Shown: positions 47,654 to 59,949 of the stretch, in pieces
How positions within the stretch are numbered: the first letter of the stretch is position 1
Layout: each line of letters opens with the position of its first letter
Assembly (NCBI GenBank): GCA_051530055.1
Contig: CM121341.1
Location: 7,936,001-8,000,000, forward strand
DNA: 64,000 nt
Direction: 5' to 3'
Origin: Neoechinorhynchus agilis
Lineage: Eukaryota; Acanthocephala
Position numbers and translations under genes: made by a program
The notes under the pieces: generated by a model
Database searches by the model: none
The model's input: only the letters and a program-made list of their open reading frames with translations
Told to the model about the DNA's origin: nothing

Positions 47654-48355
47654 TTATTGAGGCATTGGAACGAACCAAACCGTTCCATCTCTCAGGACCA
47701 TCCAAGTGTTTCCATAACAAACATAAGACGGACTATTGGGATAAATCATTGATTGCTGTTGGGATGATTGATTAAATGGAGTGGTCAGCAATGGTTGTAC
47801 ACCAAAAGGCATCGAATGCGGCCATCCTTGTGAATTGTTCATTGGACTAAAAACGGTGTTGGTCACAATCTGCTGTGTTCGATCGTTTTCTTTATCTTCT
47901 GAACTAAAGAAGCCATTTTGTTTCATAGCGCTCATGAGCATGTTCTGAAATTCTTTACAATTCCCAGCACAAGGCGAAAATGCGGTCGAATGAGATTTTC
48001 GGTATGGACCACGCTGAATAGCCACATTGACAAGAAGTTTCCTTCCACGTACACAAACGGGTTCATTTTGAGCTAAAACACGAGGTACGGACGCCTTATC
48101 TTGAAAATACACAAATCCGAATCCTCTAGGAGATCCATCGCGGTTTGTGATCGTCTTAAACAGTGTAACGTGGCCAAACTCTTGAAAAGCTTCTCGTATT
48201 TCGCTAATATCGACATCAGCCGGCAGATTCTTCACGAATATTCGATCCATGTGGACAATACCATTCGATGGCTGGTAATCAGAATCGGCCACCAATTCAG
48301 CCCATTCCTCACAACCTCCAGGACAACCGCTAAAATTTAACCCATTCGAAGACAT
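47654..48355 (-). CDS. DAZ/BOULE-like RRM protein
   Basis: A 233-residue protein with ATG at 48355. One RRM spans about residues 38-118: RNP2 is IFVKNL and RNP1 is RGFGFVYF, with KLLVNVAIQRGPY at the end, which resembles the KLNIGPAIRKQ end of BOULE/DAZL. The C-terminal half is rich in Asn, Gln, Ser and Pro and ends in aromatic motifs (YVCYGNTWMVL, WFVPMPQ). DAZ-family proteins bind 3' UTRs in germ cells and promote translation. The family call rests on the RRM ends and the single-RRM plus low-complexity layout; another single-RRM family is possible. The minus-strand frame at 48426-48632 upstream has no features and is probably 5' flank. Confidence 0.65.
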   Translation of the reverse strand: MSSNGLNFSGCPGGCEEWAELVADSDYQPSNGIVHMDRIFVKNLPADVDISEIREAFQEFGHVTLFKTITNRDGSPRGFGFVYFQDKASVPRVLAQNEPVCVRGRKLLVNVAIQRGPYRKSHSTAFSPCAGNCKEFQNMLMSAMKQNGFFSSEDKENDRTQQIVTNTVFSPMNNSQGWPHSMPFGVQPLLTTPFNQSSQQQSMIYPNSPSYVCYGNTWMVLRDGTVWFVPMPQ

Positions 48356-48704
48356 CAAAGCTCGCCGTTACACTAAACAAAAAAAATATCAGCGAAATTA
48401 AAGACGCTGGAAGAATCACACGCGTCTATGACGTTTGCGAAAATGTACGAAATACTTTGAAGCGCATTTCGCCGTATAGTTTCGCATTTCTTCCTATACG
48501 AACATCCACCAATGAAAACGGATGTCCGCTACACGGAAATGCTTGGTGGAATTGGAGTGGAGAATCGGTCGGAGTCGACGAATAGGAACACTCGAAAAAA
48601 CGAAAGAAATGAGAATAAACGAAGTCTCGCACAGCTTTAGGAAAAGGTTAGTCAGTTGTGGAGTATTTTTTGGAATTTAAAGACCTTCTTCAATGGGCGA
48701 GAAA

Positions 48705-51145
48705 GAGAGTAAAGTGCTTTTTTAGAATATTTTTAATTAAAGGAGGGATTTCCGTTTAAAACGGATAAAATAGGTGATTTTTAAGGAATATTTTTAAATA
48801 AAGGAGGGATTTCCGTTTAAAACGGATAAAAAAGGTGATTTTTAAGGAATATTTTTAAATAAAGGAGGGATTTCCGTTTAAAACGGATAAAAAAGGTGAT
48901 TTTTTAGGAATATTTTTAAATAAAGGATGGATTTCCGTTTAGAACGGATAAAAAAGGTGATTTTTTTAGAATATTTTTAAATAAAGGAGGGATTTCCGTT
49001 TAAAACGGATAAAATAGGTGATTTTTAAGGAATATTTTTAAATAAAGGAGGGATTTCCGTTTAAAACGGATAAAATAGGTGATTTTTTAGGAATATTTTT
49101 AAATAAAGGAGGGATTTCCGTTTAAAACGGATAAAAAAGGTGATTTTTTAGGAATATTTTTAAATAAAGGAGGGATTTCCGTTTAAAACGGATAAAATAG
49201 GTGATTTTTAAGGAATATTTTTAAATAAAGGAGGATTTCCGTTTAAACGGATAAAAAAGGTGATTTTTTAGAATATTTTTAAATAAAGGATGGATTTCCG
49301 TTTAAAACGGATAAAATGGGTGATTTTTAGGAATATTTTTAAATAAAGGAGGGATTTCCGTTTAAAACGGATAAAATAGGTGATTTTTTGGGAATATTTT
49401 TAAATAAAGGAGGGATTTCCGTTTAAAACGGATAAAAAAGGTGATTTTTTAGGAATATTTTTAAATAAAGGAGGGATTTCCGTTTAAAACGGATAAAATA
49501 GGTGATTTTTTGGGAATATTTTTAAATAAAGGAGGGATTTCCGTTTAAAACGGATAAAATAGGTGATTTTTTGGGAATATTTTTAAATAAAGGAGGGATT
49601 TCCATTTAAAACGGATAAAAAAGGTGATTTTTTGGGAATATTTTTAAATAAAGGAGGGATTTCCGTTTAAAACGGATAAAATAGGTGATTTTTTGGGAAT
49701 ATTTTTAAATAAAGGAGGGATTTCCATTTAAAACGGATAAAAAAGGTGATTTTTAAGGAATATTTTTAAATAAAGGAGGGATTTCCGTTTAAAACGGATA
49801 AAATAGGTGATTTTTAAGGAATATTTTTAAATAAAGGATAAATGCCCATTTAAAACGGATAAAAAAGTGATTTTTTAGAATATTTTTAAATAAAGGAGGG
49901 ATTTCCGTTTAAAACGGATAAAAAAGGTGATTTTTTTTAGAATATTTTTAAATAAAGGAGGGATTTCCGTTTAAAACGGATAAAAAAGGTGATTTTTTAG
50001 AATATTTTTAAATAAAGGAGGGATTTCCATTTAAAACGGATAAAAAAGGTGATTTTTAAGGAATATTTTTAAATAAAGGTGGGATTTCCATTTAAAACGG
50101 ATAAAAAAGGTGATTTTTTAGGAATATTTTTAAATAAAGGAGGGATTTCCGTGTAAAACGGATAAAAAAGGTGATTTTTTTAGAATATTTTTAAATAAAG
50201 GAGGGATTTCCGTTTAAAACGGATAAAATAGGTAATTTTTTGGGAATATTTTTAAATAAAGGAGGGATTTCCGTTTAAAACGGATAAAAAAGGTGATTTT
50301 TTTGGAATATTTTTAAATAAAGGAGGGATTTCCGTTTAAAACGGATAAAATAGGTGATTTTTTGGGAATATTTTTAAATAAAGGAGGGATTTCCATTTAA
50401 AACGGATAAAAAAGGTGATTTTTAAGGAATATTTTTAAATAAAGGAGGGATTTCCATTTAAAACGGATAAAAAAGGTGATTTTTTTAGAATATTTTTAAA
50501 TAAAGGAGGGATTTCTATTTAAAACGGATAAAAAAGGTGATTTTTAGGAATATTTTTAAATAAAGGATAAATGCCCATTTAAAACGGATAAAAAAGGTGA
50601 TTTTTTAGAATATTTTTAAATAAAGGAGGGATTTCCATTTAAAACGGATAAAAAAGGTGATTTTTAAGGAATATTTTTAAATAAAGGAGGGATTTCCGTT
50701 TAAAACGGATAAAAAGGTGATTTTTTAGGAATATTTTTAAATAAAGGAGGGATTTCCGTTTAAAACGGATAAAAAAGGTGATTTTTTTAGAATATTTTTA
50801 AATAAAGGATAAATGCCCATTTAAAACGGATAAAAAAGGTGATTTTTAAGGAATATTTTTAAATAAAGGAGGGATTTCCGTTTAAAACGGATAAAAAAGG
50901 TGATTTTTATTAGAATATTTTTAAATAAAGGAGGGATTTCCGTTTAAAACGGATAAAAAAGGTGATTTTTAAGGAATATTTTTAAATAAATTCGGAATTT
51001 CCGTTTAGAACGGATAAAAAGGTAATTTTTAAGGAATATTTTTAAATAAAGGATAAATACCCATTTAAAACGGATAAAAAAGGTGATTTTTATTAGAATA
51101 TTTTTAAATAAATTCGGAATTTCCGTTTAGAACGGATAAAAATGT
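48705..51145. repeat. Satellite-like array, ~60-bp unit, ~40 copies
   Basis: The unit is aatatttttaaataaaggag, ggatttccgtttaaaacgg and ataaaaaaggtgattttt. It contains the 13-bp palindrome ccgtttaaaacgg. Variants include ccattt for ccgttt and a ggataaatgccca type interspersed at irregular intervals; the last units (from about 50990) change to aaattcggaatttcc. Worn single units continue to about 51330. It begins about 350 bp upstream of the RRM gene. Confidence 0.95.
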
Positions 51146-52213
51146 GATTTTTTCCTTGCCTTTATCAGTGTTTCCCATTTTCTTAGACGGGGGAAAATGT
51201 TAGTTTCATTTGTGGATCTTTAATTTCCAATCTTATTTTTTTAAGAAAGAGTCACTCTTATCGACGAGAGCGAGAGTATTTATTATATTTTTAAATAAAA
51301 TCGGAATTTCCATTTAAAACGTACAGAAAAGGTGATTTTTTCTAGTTTTTGTCGTGTCCTCCCTCCTTCGTAAAGGCAGAATGTCCATTAAAACGTTTAA
51401 GAACGAACTGATCATTAAGAACTTTACTCACTCATCAAAAGATGAAATTAGTTTTAATCATAAGAACGAATATTCAACGTCTTTTTCTCCATAAATAGAC
51501 TAAAGACATTATCTTCATCATCCATCTGACGGAAAGGAATATTTATAATTAAAAAAAATGTTGTTAGCTTTTAAATCAAAATTTTTGTACTCTAAAGTTG
51601 AAATACCATCTTTATCGATTTCTGTATGTTCGATTGAAATAATAAATTTGGGTGTCATATTCCTTTCACCAACTGGAATTATAGTTGCGAAAATTTTCGA
51701 TGATTGCTTTAAGTATTGAATGGCTTTGTTACGAAAGGAAAAGAAGGAATATTTTTGTATTTACGTTGAACTCAAGAAATCTTTTAATATTTCACAAAAG
51801 AGATCAAATAAATTTGTTGTTCGCGAGTTCTATGAAATTGCTTCAATCGTGTTTACTTAGAATTGTTAACTTTCTAATGATAGATAAATTATGTTCAATA
51901 CAGAAGATGAATATGAACGATCGTGTGGATACTGTGTACAAATCGTCGGAGCTGGAGCATTTTGTTTACGGAAACGGTTTTCAAAATTAAGGGTCTTCAA
52001 TTCTCAAAGTGTGTGTGTGAGAGATTTGAAATCTGATGTGAAGCCTTTTTTTTAAATGATTTCTATTTAATATTATTGGTGACGTCTAAGTATACAATTT
52101 TGAGATCCCTTTTGTGTATAAATCTGTATTAAAAAATGAAGGATAAAGACGCTATTTTTTATTTCGATTTTCGAAATAATTTCTTTTTCAAAATATCGAT
52201 AAGCCTAATGTAA
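51146..52213. other. Upstream flank of WDR24
   Basis: AT-rich. A frame at 51685-51990 has no recognisable features. The missing first exon of WDR24 should lie here, but I could not identify an ATG exon that joins in phase. A worn repeat unit is present near 51290-51330. Confidence 0.35.
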
Positions 52214-55200
52214 TTTTCGAATTTTATTGAACTCTATTTGAAAATCGTTCGTATAAATAAAGCTGGAACGAAGTTAGTAACGGCAGGGCGAGCAGGTAAT
52301 TTAGATATTGTTGTTGATGTTGTTGTTTATTTTACACTCATACCACAACAATCGATTAAATAGCATTTAAAATTATTTCTATAAGTGTAAACGAGGCAAC
52401 TGGTCGATATGAACTGATAGATTGCGCCAATTTGATGGGTAGAAGGAGCAATCCATCTGGACGAGTTGTAACTGATGTCGCCTGGAGTCGATCTGATGGT
52501 TTGTTAGTCACCAAAGTTCCGTCTCAATTTTTTCCATTTAGAAAGTATTGTGGCTATTTCGTTCGCCGGTCCGCATATATTCATATACGATATCCAAGTC
52601 GTGGCTATTCCAGTAGCCAAATTGAGGCTCAATGTAGACAATATCCATTCAAGAACAGTTAACAGAGTACACTTCCATCCATCCGATGGAAGTGTACTGC
52701 TTACTGGATCTCAAGATGGAACCTGTAACATAATGGTCAGTGATTCTTTTTTTTTGAGTAGTGGTCAGCTTAAAAGTTCCATGTATTTGAATAGAATCTT
52801 TGAGACCGGAATCCATTCTCGTTCGAGGGGGTTTTCCGGATTATTTAGTTTTTTTAAACTGCGATAAACATGCGGGCGGGTGATAGTGGTATAAAAAATA
52901 GGGGGAATTGTATAATTTTAGCTTTGTTGATGAAAATACAATGGAAAAGTGTATTTTGCAAGAATTAATTGAGACCGAAAAACGTTCAGATACGTGAATT
53001 TTCGGTCATCCGAAAACCCAATGTTATTTAATTAGTTTTTAAAGTTAGACGACAGATATCATTGTTCTCTTAACATGCGGGCGGGGGTGGAAATAGTGGT
53101 ACAAAAAAGCAAAATTAGTTCTATTGTTGAAAATAAACACTCATTTGATCTCTGTATCCCTTGAGCATTGTGATCCGGATAAAATCCACGTTTCGGTCCA
53201 TTGTACTTGTTTTTCGCATTATTGTGTTTTTATTCTTTTCATCTCGATAATCTTTGACTTCTTGGAAGTTGTGGACTTAAAACTTTTCCTGTGGCGCCCT
53301 TCAATGACCTCATACATTCTCAATTGAAATTTACAAGTATTTGAGTCTGAACTTTTTGGTTTAAACAGCTTATTTCGAGTTATTGTGTTTTTATTCTTTT
53401 CATCTCGATAATCTTTGACTTCTTGGAAGTTGTGGACTTAAAACTTTTCCTGTGCCGCCCTTCAATGACCTCTCTCTTAGGGAGACTTTGAATACATTCT
53501 CAATAGAAATTTACAAGTATTTGAGTCTAAATTTTTTGGTTTAAACAGCTTATTTCGGGTTATTGTGTTTTTATTCTTTTCATCTCGATAATCTTTGACT
53601 TCTTGGAAGTTGTGGACTTAAAAATTTTCCTGTGCCGCCCTTCAGTGACCTCATACATTCTCAATAGAAATTTACAAGTATTTGAGTCTAAATTTTTTGG
53701 TTTAAACAGCTTATTTCGGGTTATTGTGTTTTTATTCTTTTCATCTCGATAATCTTTGACTTCTTGGAAGTTGTGGACTTAAAACTTTTCCTGTGGCGCC
53801 CTTCAATGACCTCATACATTCTCAATAGAAATTTACAAGTATTTGAGTCTAAATTTTTTGGTTTAAAGAGTTTATTTAGGACTTACGTGAACCATCAGTC
53901 GTGAGTACATTCAAGGCTCATTCCGAAAGTGGAGTAAGAGACGTAGAGTTTCATCCTTCCAATAGCTACAGATTTGCTTCATCTGCCGATAATGGATCAT
54001 TGGCCGTATGTTTAGACTTGATTAGTTTGCTTTAATTGTGACGACTATAGATATGGGACATGCGTAAAAACGAACGTCCTGAAATGTTAATTTCTGCTCA
54101 TACAGAACCAATTCTTAGTCTTGATTGGCACTTGTTTGATCATGGCTTAATAGCTACAGCGTCAAGAGACAAACAGATAAAGGTAAGTTTAGCTTGTGCT
54201 CGAAATCTAAAATGAAATAATCGATAGGTTTGGGATGTGGACGACATATCAAGTCCATGTCTATTCACTACATTTACTCCATCAAGCTTGGCTCGAGTGA
54301 AATGGCGACCATTCAGTCGTTACCAACTGGCAACTTGTTCCTCCTACCTAATGGATACAAGTGTTAATGTGTGGGATGTTAGAAGGGCTTATTTGCCTAA
54401 ATACAGCTTCATAGATCATAGTGACCTCGTGACAGGTTAAAGAAAAAGTATATAAACACTAAAACATTACTTCAATTTTAAGCTAGAGCTGTTCTGGTGT
54501 GACGACCGAGCCATTGTTTCTTGTGCTAAAAATGGGAATATCTGCGTTGCATCAATCGATCAAGCATTGAGAATGTCTAAAGTCGTCAGTCCATGCTGTT
54601 TGGACATACGATCGGATGGAAGTGTTGCAACTTGTTTGTCTGAATGGGAAATGGGGTCCAAGGACGCTGCTGAAATCACTGGACATGATTATAAACGAAA
54701 ACAGTCTTCTAGTAGCGACAAGGGCCAACATGATCTAATGTCATTGCCAACACCTTCTCCCTCGAGCACCACTGGACCGACTCTGCCACGAATCGATTCC
54801 GGAGCGTCTTCGGTCTCCTCAATAAGTGCGTCCGCATCGTCACACTCGTTCGCTCCCATGTTTGACGAGGTTAATCTGGGCACGTGGAAGCGATCCACCA
54901 CTACAACGTCACTCGTTGTGGAGCCCTCTTGGGTTCCTCGATCACCTCCTCCTCCGGTGATCGGAATCGATGAAGAAGATCACACCAAAGGCGTCCTCCA
55001 CACGTTTTCTATCATTCAATGTTCATTTTCGCAAACCAACATACGAAATTTTGCCCTGGAGTACGTTTTGACGGACCAATGGCGTGACCAAGAATCAGAT
55101 TTGTACGATAAAACACTCACTGAAGAAGTCTTTAAGGAAAAAAGAGATGAGGAGAGTTCAAGAGCTGCGAAGAAGTTCAAAAGATTCTGGGAAACCTGCG

Positions 55201-57871
55201 ATCGGAATGCAAAGGTTGCGCGAAAATACGAGGCACACCACGCTGATCTTTGTTGGTCACTTCTGCCAACACTGGCCCCAACTTTCGCAGAATCGTGTGC
55301 ACAGGCTACACCTTGAGCCGAATTCTCAATCAGTCGATGTCCTTACATTACTTTTCTAGTTTTGCCACCCCCATTCGGATTTAAATTCATTTAAGTAATC
55401 TATATTTCCCCTGAGCCGACTTCGCCATTGTACGGGACCACCTCTCGGACCTGGTTCTTATCGGGCAACATCTTCGTCAAACCTCTGGGTTTTTTTGAAC
55501 TCATTATCTCCACTAGAACCACTGCCATTTCAATAACAATCTTAAACTCTTGAAGTCCGCCGTGAACATTTATCAATTAGCCACGTAGTTTTCAGACCTT
55601 GATCATATGGCGTACAAGATTGTGTGCCGGAATCATTTTAATTTCTTCGTGCCGCTAGAAAACGACCTACCGGTATGTTGGTTTTATTTTCGTCCATAGG
55701 TTGAACTAAACAGCCCATTTCGTAAATTTGGTTCCACGTTAATATTTGTTTGAAGATTGAATTATTAATACAAGGTTGTTTTCTGGCGACACGAAGAAAT
55801 TAAAATGATTTTATTTTTAAAATCCGATTGATTCCAGCACACAATCTTGTACGCCATTTGATCAAGGTCTGAAAACTACGTGGCTAATTGATCAATGTTC
55901 ACGGAGGACTTTAGACTCAATCTTAGGACAGTGAATATTGATCCATGATCAAAAGGCGTACAAGATTGTGCCTCGGAAATCAATCGGATTTTAAAGATAA
56001 AATCATTTTAATTTCTTCGTGCCGCGCCAATTTTCTATTGATCATCAATCCCGGGTTCAATCCTATCGCTGAATCCACCCGATTAGTACTTTTTTAAAGC
56101 TTATTATTTCACACATAAATATGCGAATGACTTTAGCGCTTTTGGTGAACTCTGATGAACAACAAGGTCATGTAAACCATAAAAAATCGACTGCCGAAAG
56201 TGCTAAAATAATTCATAATAAATAAAAAATATATACTTGTGGTCAAGAAAATCAGTTGACAATCCAACAAATGGTAAAGGTTAACTTTTTCTTTTTTCTG
56301 TGGAATCGCAGAATTCTTTTTTTTCAAAAGTGTAAGCCTTTTTTGATAGTCTTGTAACTTGAAAAGTAGAATTCGGTCAACATAGATCGTCAACATCACC
56401 TCTGCTGTCACCAACGTGGCTGGATGCATCCTCTCAGAAATCTCAACAGCATTCAGTTAAGTGTATTTCCCCCATTCCTTCATCGATTGACAAGGTATTC
56501 GTCTCATCGTCGCTTTCAACTTCCTCGGTGGGCAGTAGTGTTACCAATGATGATGATGATGACATGGAAACCATAAATCCTATTAGTAAAGACCGATCTG
56601 AGAGTGATTTTTTCTACGAGAATAGCAACTTACAAATACATTCAGAAATACAAGGAAAGCATCATCGACGAAGTAGGCGGCGCAGGGCGTCTACACGATC
56701 GAGAGATTTGTCGGACTTCCAGGAATCGGAGGAAGTGCCTCTTGTATTTTTCGTTGGATCGGTTTCATCGTGGCAGGTGAATAATCCTGAGATGCGACGT
56801 CGTTTCGGACTTGAAGGTTGGGATTATGACAGTGATAATGGACGGGAAAATGAATGGTCGTGGTCTCCATCGGATGAAGAAAGCGAAGATGACGATGATT
56901 TGGAGAATGTGAACAATTTGGCTGGGGGTGGCCGCTCGAATGTAGGTTTAGTTTCAAGCTTATGCCTTGTTCACATTCAGTGGATATCACAAATAGTGGA
57001 TTCTTCGTAGAGGACATGACGAGACCGGTAACGTACCGTCCAGAAACTGAAACGACAACTCATACGACCGATATTTCAAGTTCAAGTAAGACGGTTTCTA
57101 GAGTTGGATCGAAATCATCTCAAAGTAAAGACGTTTATGACAGGTGCTCTAACTTCTCTCGGTGTCTTTTTAAACGTTTGCGCTTAGCAGTGAGCATCAA
57201 AGACAACCAAGAACATTGAGTGATCGATCGGATGGATCCGTAATTCGGCAAGTGGGAAGTGACGGCTCCTTTCCTGAAGGTCCTCTTTATTCATATCTTG
57301 CTTCTAAAATCAACTTCCTTGTTGAAATGGGAGAAGTTCACAATGCAACAAGCATTCTTGTGCTTATTGCGTCCTTCTATCCTGAAGTGACCAATATGAT
57401 CATTAAGCCGAACCTGATAAATGAATGGGCGGCATCTTATGCTGGTTAGTATCGATGAAACTCTGAATCGTTTTCATGCTCACCCAATATAGCAATACTG
57501 GAGAGGTCTGGACTATTCAATCAGGCACGAGAAATAATGAACTTTGCGAGTTTAAGTGAAGATGCAATCTTTAACGGATGTCTTCATCTTCAATGTTCTA
57601 ATTGCCTCAAACTTTTAGACGGTTCTCATGGTGCCTTTTATTGCGCAAAATGTCATGGCATCAAGATTTGCGCTATCTGGTAAGCTTTCTGTTAACATCG
57701 TCGTCTTTTCGATATTAGTCCCATTTTTTGAATAGCCGAACGGTTGTGAAAGGTCTCTATGTCGCATGTCCAGGGTGTTCCCACGGTGGACACGGTCAAC
57801 ACTTAATCTCCTGGTTCAAAACATCTACAAAATGCCCCTTTGTAGGATGCAATCACGAATGTATGAGCTAA
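52214..57871 (+). CDS. WDR24: WDR24, GATOR2 complex subunit
   Basis: A WD40 plus C-terminal zinc-finger protein. Supported exons: up to 52295, 52364-52498, 52542-52735, 53880-54005, 54051-54182, 54228-54435, 54487 to about 55316, about 56450-56926, 56981-57143, 57191-57444, 57493-57679, 57736-57871. Phases agree except at the junction near 55316/56450, which I could not resolve. The propeller includes [24 protein letters not shown] and LATCSSY plus [11 protein letters not shown] Ser/acidic linker follows. The C-terminal domain has paired CxxC motifs, CAICRTVVKG and [13 protein letters not shown], matching human CAVCHHVVKG and CQGCSHGGHLQHI. GATOR2 relieves GATOR1 inhibition of TORC1 at the lysosome in response to amino acids, and the WDR24 RING has been linked to ubiquitination. 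The 5' end is incomplete: the first seen segment starts after an in-frame stop, so an exon is missing. Confidence 0.9.
53205..53879. repeat. WDR24 intron 3: ~170-185-bp array, ~4 copies, abutting the acceptor
   Basis: Units contain ttattgtgtttttattcttt, gacttcttggaagttgtgg and caagtatttgagtctaaa. Each ends ttttttggtttaaacagc ttatttcggg, and the last copy ends ttttttggtttaaagag tttatttag at the real acceptor of the next exon (53880). One copy carries a 25-bp insert (tctcttagggagactttg). The internal copies have cg where the working acceptor has ag. Confidence 0.88.
55320..56449. repeat. WDR24 intron 7 with foldback element and solo copy
   Basis: Arms 55552-55665 and 55774-55912 are reverse complements: gccacgtagttttcagacc, cgtacaagattgtgtgcc and attttaatttcttcgtgcc. 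A third, single copy of the inner part lies at about 55948-56030 (gcgtacaagattgtgcctcg). The family also occurs at 7.2-7.46 kb and at the start of the HEATR5 intron 4 array. There is no coding capacity. The rest of the intron is unique. Confidence 0.85.
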
Positions 57872-58005
57872 TTTGTCATTAAGACGCTTTTGAATATCGA
57901 CCAATAAATATATAGTAATGAAAAGATCGGGCACACAAATTCGAACGAGCAAATAAGTACACACACAATTAAATTTTTTGATTTTTTAGGCGACACATTG
58001 ATATA

Positions 58006-59340
58006 AGTTACCGGCTGGCTAATCTTCATAAAAATTCAATAGCATTGAATTAAAAAATCAAAATCTGACTGAGTTTGACATTCCGTAGTTGTGCTGAGAT
58101 GGTCAAGTGGACTAATGCTCCAGATCCCACCAGTTGAGGGTAAACTGGTTCGAATCCGTTACCGCCAATGACCTACAACCTAAAATGGGACGAAATACCT
58201 CGTTGAAGGGAGGAAACTCACTGATGAATCCTGTCTCCTCCTCGAGAGGAGGTATCTGAGGATCCGGAGAGATTCGTACAAAACTCCTAACATTATGGTT
58301 CGGGGTATTGAGTGATTTTATTTGCTTCCCTGAACCAGATCGGTGGGCTGTATGCCAATGGAAAACTTATCAGCCGTGTGATAAAAAGCCACACATTGAT
58401 ATAAGTTACCGGCTGGCTAATCTTCATAAAAATTCAATAGCCTATAATTAAAAAATCAAAATCTGACTGAGTTTGACATTCCGTAGTTGTGCTGAGATGG
58501 TCAAGTGGACTAATGCTCCAGATCCCACCAGTTGAGGATCAACTGGTTCGAATCCGTTACCGCCAATGGCCTACAACCGAAAATGGGACGAAATACCTCG
58601 TTGAAGGGAGGAAACTCACTGATGAATCCTGTCTCCTCCTCGAGAGGAGGTATCTGAGGATCCGGAGAGATTCGTACAAAACTCCTAACATTATGGTTCG
58701 GGGTATTGAGTGATTTTATTTGCTTCCCTGAACCAGATCGGTGGGCTGTGTGCCAATGGAAAACTTATCAGCCGTGTGATAAAAAGCCAAACATTGATAT
58801 AAGTTACCGGCTGGCTAATCTTCATAAAAATTCAATAGCCTTGAATAAAAAAATCAAAATCTGACTGAGTTTGACATTCCGTAGTTGTGCTGAGATGGTC
58901 AAGTGGACTAATGCTCCAGATCCCACCAGTTGAGGATCAACTGGTTCGAATCCGTTACCGCCAATGGCCTACAACCGAAAATGGGACGAAATACCTCGTT
59001 GAAGGGAGGAAACTCACTGATGAATCCTGTCTCTCCTCGAGAGGAGGTATCTGAGGATCCGGAGAGATTCGTACAAAACTCCTAACATTATGGTTCGGGG
59101 TATTGAGTGATTTTATTTGCTTCCCTGAACCAGATCGGTGGGCTGTATGCCAATGGAAAACTTATCAGCCGTGTGATAAAAAGCCACACATTGATATAAG
59201 TTACCGGCTGGCTAATCTTCATAAAAATTCAATAGCCTTGAATAAAAAAAATCAAAATCTGACTGAGTTTGACATTCCGTAGTTGTACTGAGATGGTCAA
59301 GTGGACTAATGCACCGCCAATGGCCTACAACCTAAAATGG
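58006..59340. repeat. Tandem tRNA-like SINE units, 3 full and 1 truncated
   Basis: Units of about 395 bp start at cacattgatataagttacc (about 58002, 58390, 58790, 59185). Each has a tRNA-like head: tgagatggtcaagtggac resembles an A box and ctggttcgaatccgttacc contains a B box. Between them lies a sequence that could pair as a long variable arm, as in Ser/Leu tRNAs. The T stem is imperfect (aactg against ccgtt), so this is not a working tRNA. The tail includes an inverted repeat, ctcctcgagaggagg. Head-to-tail tandem units with full flanks suggest amplification of one insertion rather than separate insertions. Confidence 0.8.
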
Positions 59341-59945
59341 GACGGGGAACTCACTCTGAGTAATGGAATTTCTGGAGAGGAACTAACCTGAAAGCGCAAA
59401 TCACTTTTGTAATTGCATTTTCTCAATTGTTTACAAAAGAGTCGAGACTTTTGTAAAGAATTGTTTCCTATCGCGTCTACAAGCAAAATACATCCGGTTC
59501 TAAAGTATTGAGCGAAAAACAGCGCGATTAAATCTTTTTTACTCGATTTATTTTTGATTTTTTTACGAATGCTCTTTTTTTCAGGTAATATTATACTTTT
59601 TTCCAGATAATGTTGATATTGAGTACTTTTAGAATTGACGAACAAGACAAATTTCCTCTTTTTTATGTTCAATTAGGATTTCAAGAATCAGAGGGATTTA
59701 TTCCGATTTGAACATATATTGAACCTTCAGAATTCCTGATTTTAATCGCAGATTTAACCATTGTTCGAGTGTATTAATTACAATGGTTCATTCCAAGCTT
59801 AAAACGTCGCTTTTTTTGTACGACATGAATCTTAATGCGTATTAAACACATTAATTTGATTAAAATAATTTTGATGGATTAGGTTCATGCAAACATTTTT
59901 AGATTGTCAAACTGTTTTCAGCCATCTCAAATTGTAATTATTTTA
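59341..59945. other. Intergenic, nothing supported
   Basis: A 115-codon minus-strand frame (59672-59325) partly overlaps the truncated SINE unit, is Lys-rich and lacks features. I treat it as chance. Confidence 0.35.
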
Positions 59946-59949
59946 TATG

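Noticed and set aside
51685-51990. Open frame as the first exon of WDR24
   Set aside because: It has no similarity to the WDR24 N-terminus and no donor in a phase that joins the exon ending at 52295.
58090-58170. Functional tRNA gene
   Set aside because: A- and B-box-like motifs are present, but the T stem has a mismatch and the acceptor ends do not pair; it recurs as part of a ~395-bp repeat, fitting a SINE.
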